This document shows, in pieces, positions 60,973 through 64,000 of a stretch of DNA of 64,000 bases. Position 1 is the stretch's first letter, and each line of letters begins with the position of its first letter. The stretch covers positions 125,914 to 189,913 of the forward strand of contig VZSE01001754.1 in assembly GCA_013398275.1 (NCBI GenBank), read 5' to 3'. A program made the position numbers and the translations under genes. Source of the stretch: Promerops cafer (Eukaryota; Chordata; Aves; Passeriformes; Nectariniidae). Under the pieces are notes generated by a model. That model saw only the letters and a program-made list of their open reading frames with translations, had not been told where the DNA came from and searched no databases.

Positions 60973-61536
60973 GTAAGATCCTTAACAAGCTGAAGGCCTT
61001 GCCCAGAAGATCATTGCCTGTTTTCAAGATGTATTACATGGTAGAGTGTTTTTGGGAAGGGTTTGGAGCCAGCCTTTCTCTCTTTCCACCCAGTTCTGGG
61101 GGTAAAATGAACACATATGGGTCCTTTTGCTTCTTGCATTTGATGACATGGTTGATGTGTTCAGGTTCACCAGCAAAGTGACTTGGCTTCCCTACCTTGC
61201 TCTCAACAGCTGCAGGCCCCGAGTCCTTCTAATATTCCAGGTGGGACAATGATGACTTATCCAGCTGTATGATGGAAAAGCCTGCAAGTATTCCTGGGAC
61301 ATCCTTTCACAGTCCTGCCAGATCCCTTCAGACTTGATTCCCAAATATCCCTCCTGCTGCTGCCTGCAGCACAGCAGCAACCAGGATCCACCAGTGGCTC
61401 CTCTGTGCCACTGGTGCTCACTACACTGACCTGGACCTTTGGGGCAGCACCCTTGGGTTTGAACCCAGCAAGGCCTGATCTTTCTGTGTGGGTATATGGC
61501 ATGGTCTCAGGGGACTGCTTCTGGGAAAGGGCCCCA

Positions 61537-62085
61537 TAGAATCACAGAATAGTATGAGTTGAAAAGGACCTTTAAAGGTCATCTAGTCCAACCCCCTGCA
61601 GTGTGCAGGGACATCTTTAACTAGATCAGGTTGCTCAGAGACCTGTCTAGCCTGACCTTGAATGTTTCTAGGGATGGGATATGTATCACCTCTCTGGGCA
61701 ACCTGTGCCAGTGTTTTACAAGCCTCATTGCAAAAACTTTCTTCCTTATATCTAGTCTAAATCGACCCTCTTTTAGTTTAAAACCATTATGCCTTGTCCT
61801 ATGACAACAGGGTGTACTAAACAGTTTGTCCTCATTTTTCTTATAGTCCTCCTTTAAGGGGAAGTGGTGAGGGGGGCTGAAAAAATCTCCCAGAACCTGC
61901 TCTTCTCCAAGCTGAACAATCCCAATTTTCTTGGCCATTCACTTGATCAGCCTGGTGGCCTCCTCTGTGCTTGCTCCAACAGATCCACATCTTTCCTGTG
62001 CTGAGGATCCCAGAGGTGGATGCAGCACTGCAGGTGGGGCTTCACCAGAGCAGAGTAGAGGTGAAGAATCACTTCCCCATGAGTC
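61537..62085 (-). mobile_element. CR1 LINE 3' fragment
   Basis: The plus strand reads ATAGAATCACAGAATAG, GGACCTTTAAAGGTCATC, AGTCCAACCCCCTGCAG, TTCCTTATATCTAGTC, TCTCCAAGCTGAACAATCCC, CTTGCTCCAACAGATCCAC and CACTGCAGGTGGGGCTTCACC, the antisense of a well-preserved CR1. Confidence 0.95.
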
Positions 62086-64000
62086 TGAGAGGCTTTTGTT
62101 TTCTCTGACACCAGAATGCAGGGGCAGAAAAGGGGCAGCCCTGTGCTAGCAATGCAGCTTGAAAGAAAGCCTCACCCCTGCCTCTCACCACAGGGAGCAA
62201 AGTGCCCAGCCCAGGCCCAGACCCAGCTGAAAAATGCCAACAAGAACAGAAGCAGCACAGCTCAGGCAGGAGCCCCAGAGGTGCCTTTGCCTCTTGGGTG
62301 GGTCCACGCTGTCAAACAACCCAGCTCCTGGTTCCCTCCCAGCTCCTGGCTCCCCCATCGCTCACATTACAAAAACATGAGTTCACTCCTTGGAGCGAAT
62401 GAATTGGCTTCCTCCAAACAAAACCTAGGTGTGGTGCTGGGTGAGTTCACCCCGGGAATCTCTTCCAAGTGGCAGTCTGGTTAATGCTGCCCCAGGCCTG
62501 GCTCCGCTCCGTTTTGGACAGTCCTCCTGCACTTCCCGCAGATGTTTTGCACCCCCAAAGCCTCTTGCACATCCTCAGGGCACACAACACACCCCCTCGG
62601 TATCATGCCTGAAAAATACCACATTGCTGGGCTGCAGCAAAGCTCTTACCTTATTGCTGGTTCCTTGAACCACTTCCCAAAATAATAACTCGACAAACAA
62701 TTACTGGGATTATCAGAGGAGAAATCCCAGGGCTACTGGGCACAGAAAATCTCCTCTGAAAGGGGCTGCCTTCCAGCACTACAGTGGGAAAACAGTTTTT
62801 TGGGTGGCAGTTTAGTAGTGGCCATCTGCATCTCTGAGGTCCAATGGATCCAAAACCCCTGGTAAATAGGAGAGCAAGCGCCACTGGAGATAATAGCATT
62901 ACCCTAGCTTGGCCTTGGTGACTCTTCAGTCACCAGCCACTGCTGGACACCAGAGGGTTTTCCCCTCCCTTGCTATCACTGCTGAGCCCCAGGAGCTGTC
63001 ACGAGCCTGTGGCAGCTGCAAAGGAGCACAACCTCCCACAGCACACACGTGGCTCTGCTTGCATCCCTGCATGGCACAGGGGACAGTGCAAACCAGGACC
63101 AGGATGGGATATATCACTTGGGGAATACACATGGCATAGACCAAAGGACATGCAGGCTGGGAACAAAGAGCCTGGGGAGCTCTGCTGCAAGGTACTGAAA
63201 GTGTCCCACCTCCCCACTGCAGCCCGGAAAGGAATTTGACAGTGGATTAAGGCAGGGAGCAGAGACTGGATTCAAAGCTTGATGGAGAAAAGCAGACTCT
63301 TTTCTCCAATTTCAGTGGGAGCCATAAGAAAACACAGAGGTTAACTCAGGGTGGCTGCAGCAGGCAGAGCAAATACCTCCCGACAGGAGCAGGATTTGTA
63401 GCAAAGGATAAAATCAGCTAGACAGCAGCCAAGGGAGCAAAAAAGCCTTGTTCTTGGTGACACACAGTCATTGTTTTCAGGATTTTTGTCCTTTTGTCTG
63501 GTTTCTCCCTTATTTTCTTTCCTCCTGTGTTGCTTCAGGCCAGTATTTTGTCATCTTCTTTAGCTGTTAAACCACAGAGGGCTGCCCCACTCTGGGTTCT
63601 AAATATCCATCAGTGTCACTTGGGACTGGCAGCAGCCATGGAGATGCTCTGGTTAACACTGGGCTGTTCAGTGCCAGCACGCAGCAGTGGCACTGCACAC
63701 TGTGTCTGGAAGATGCTCCTGCTCTCCTGAAGTCCAGCTGCATCTCTCCAACAGCCAAACCCTCCCGCCCAGCCTTCACCCCCAGAGAGCTCAATGGGTG
63801 GTTTGTCTTCAGGAGCTGGGTTTTAAGGCATCTTAGGGTTTCCTGCTGGTGGGATCACAGAGGGATGAATCACTGGGAATAGGGCTGGGAGATGCCAGCA
63901 GGTGACCGAGGATAGCTCTCAGCCTTCCCACCACACAGAAAGGACACGTCAGCGACACTGGTCACATGCAGGGTCCCGCCTGCAGAGGTGACAAACCACA
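62086..64000. other. Non-coding stretch at the window end
   Basis: No exon or repeat was recognised, and it does not contain the ATOH8 first coding exon motif. Open frames here lack domains. Confidence 0.45.

Larger units (their letters stand above)
54890..64000 (-). other. ATOH8: Putative ATOH8 intron 1 (partial), CR1-rich
   Basis: The ATOH8 exon needs an upstream exon carrying the N-terminus, basic region and helix 1, ending ..LRKQ at a phase-0 donor. No such motif and no strongly GC-rich block like a bHLH first exon was seen in this stretch, so exon 1 probably lies beyond the window. The stretch holds one ancient CR1 relic and five younger CR1 fragments. The remainder is unique-looking non-coding DNA. 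Confidence 0.55.

Overview
This window is vertebrate nuclear DNA, most likely from a bird and plausibly a passerine. The evidence is about a dozen CR1 LINE 3' fragments ending in the typical avian tail (..TTCTATGATTCTATG), two solo-LTR-like insertions nested inside CR1 copies, a 5S-rRNA-derived SINE relic of sauropsid type, many simple repeats, two assembly-gap symbols (24 N at 4537-4560 and a single N at 12437), and only one recognisable protein-coding exon in 64 kb. There are no bacterial genes, operons or CRISPR arrays. Almost all long open frames are chance frames or lie inside repeats.

The gene: 54698-54889 on the minus strand is an internal exon of the bHLH transcription factor ATOH8 (Math6/Hath6, avian Cath6). 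It carries the loop, helix 2 and conserved C-terminus, bounded by a good acceptor and a GTATGT donor. The exon ends after ..KKRK in phase 0, and the vertebrate protein ends ..KRKE, so the terminal exon must supply a single Glu codon plus a stop. The best-looking site is 46728-46733 (strong pyrimidine tract, AG, GAG TAA). From there a 3' UTR of about 1.6 kb could run to a minus-strand AATAAA near 45114. Exon 1, with the N-terminus, basic region and helix 1, was not found. It presumably lies beyond position 64000, so 54890-64000 would be intron 1.

Layout: 1-5600 has a CpG-rich island with a good CTCF-type motif and two oppositely oriented tetranucleotide arrays, the 5S-SINE relic and a GGAGA satellite with an N gap. 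5600-18400 is CR1-rich, with a nested ERVL-like LTR and a suspicious 260-bp duplication. 18400-45000 is mostly unique non-coding DNA with a few CR1 fragments, a nested 301-bp ERVK-like solo LTR, and several AT-rich, homeodomain-site-rich blocks that resemble conserved regulatory elements. 45095-54889 is the ATOH8 3' part, with a CpG-rich patch and a three-copy minisatellite in the putative intron 2. 54890-64000 is repeat-rich putative intron 1, with one ancient and several younger CR1 copies.

The picture is of a developmental regulator with long non-coding flanks. The regulatory calls are inferences from composition and motifs only, because no alignments or searches could be run.
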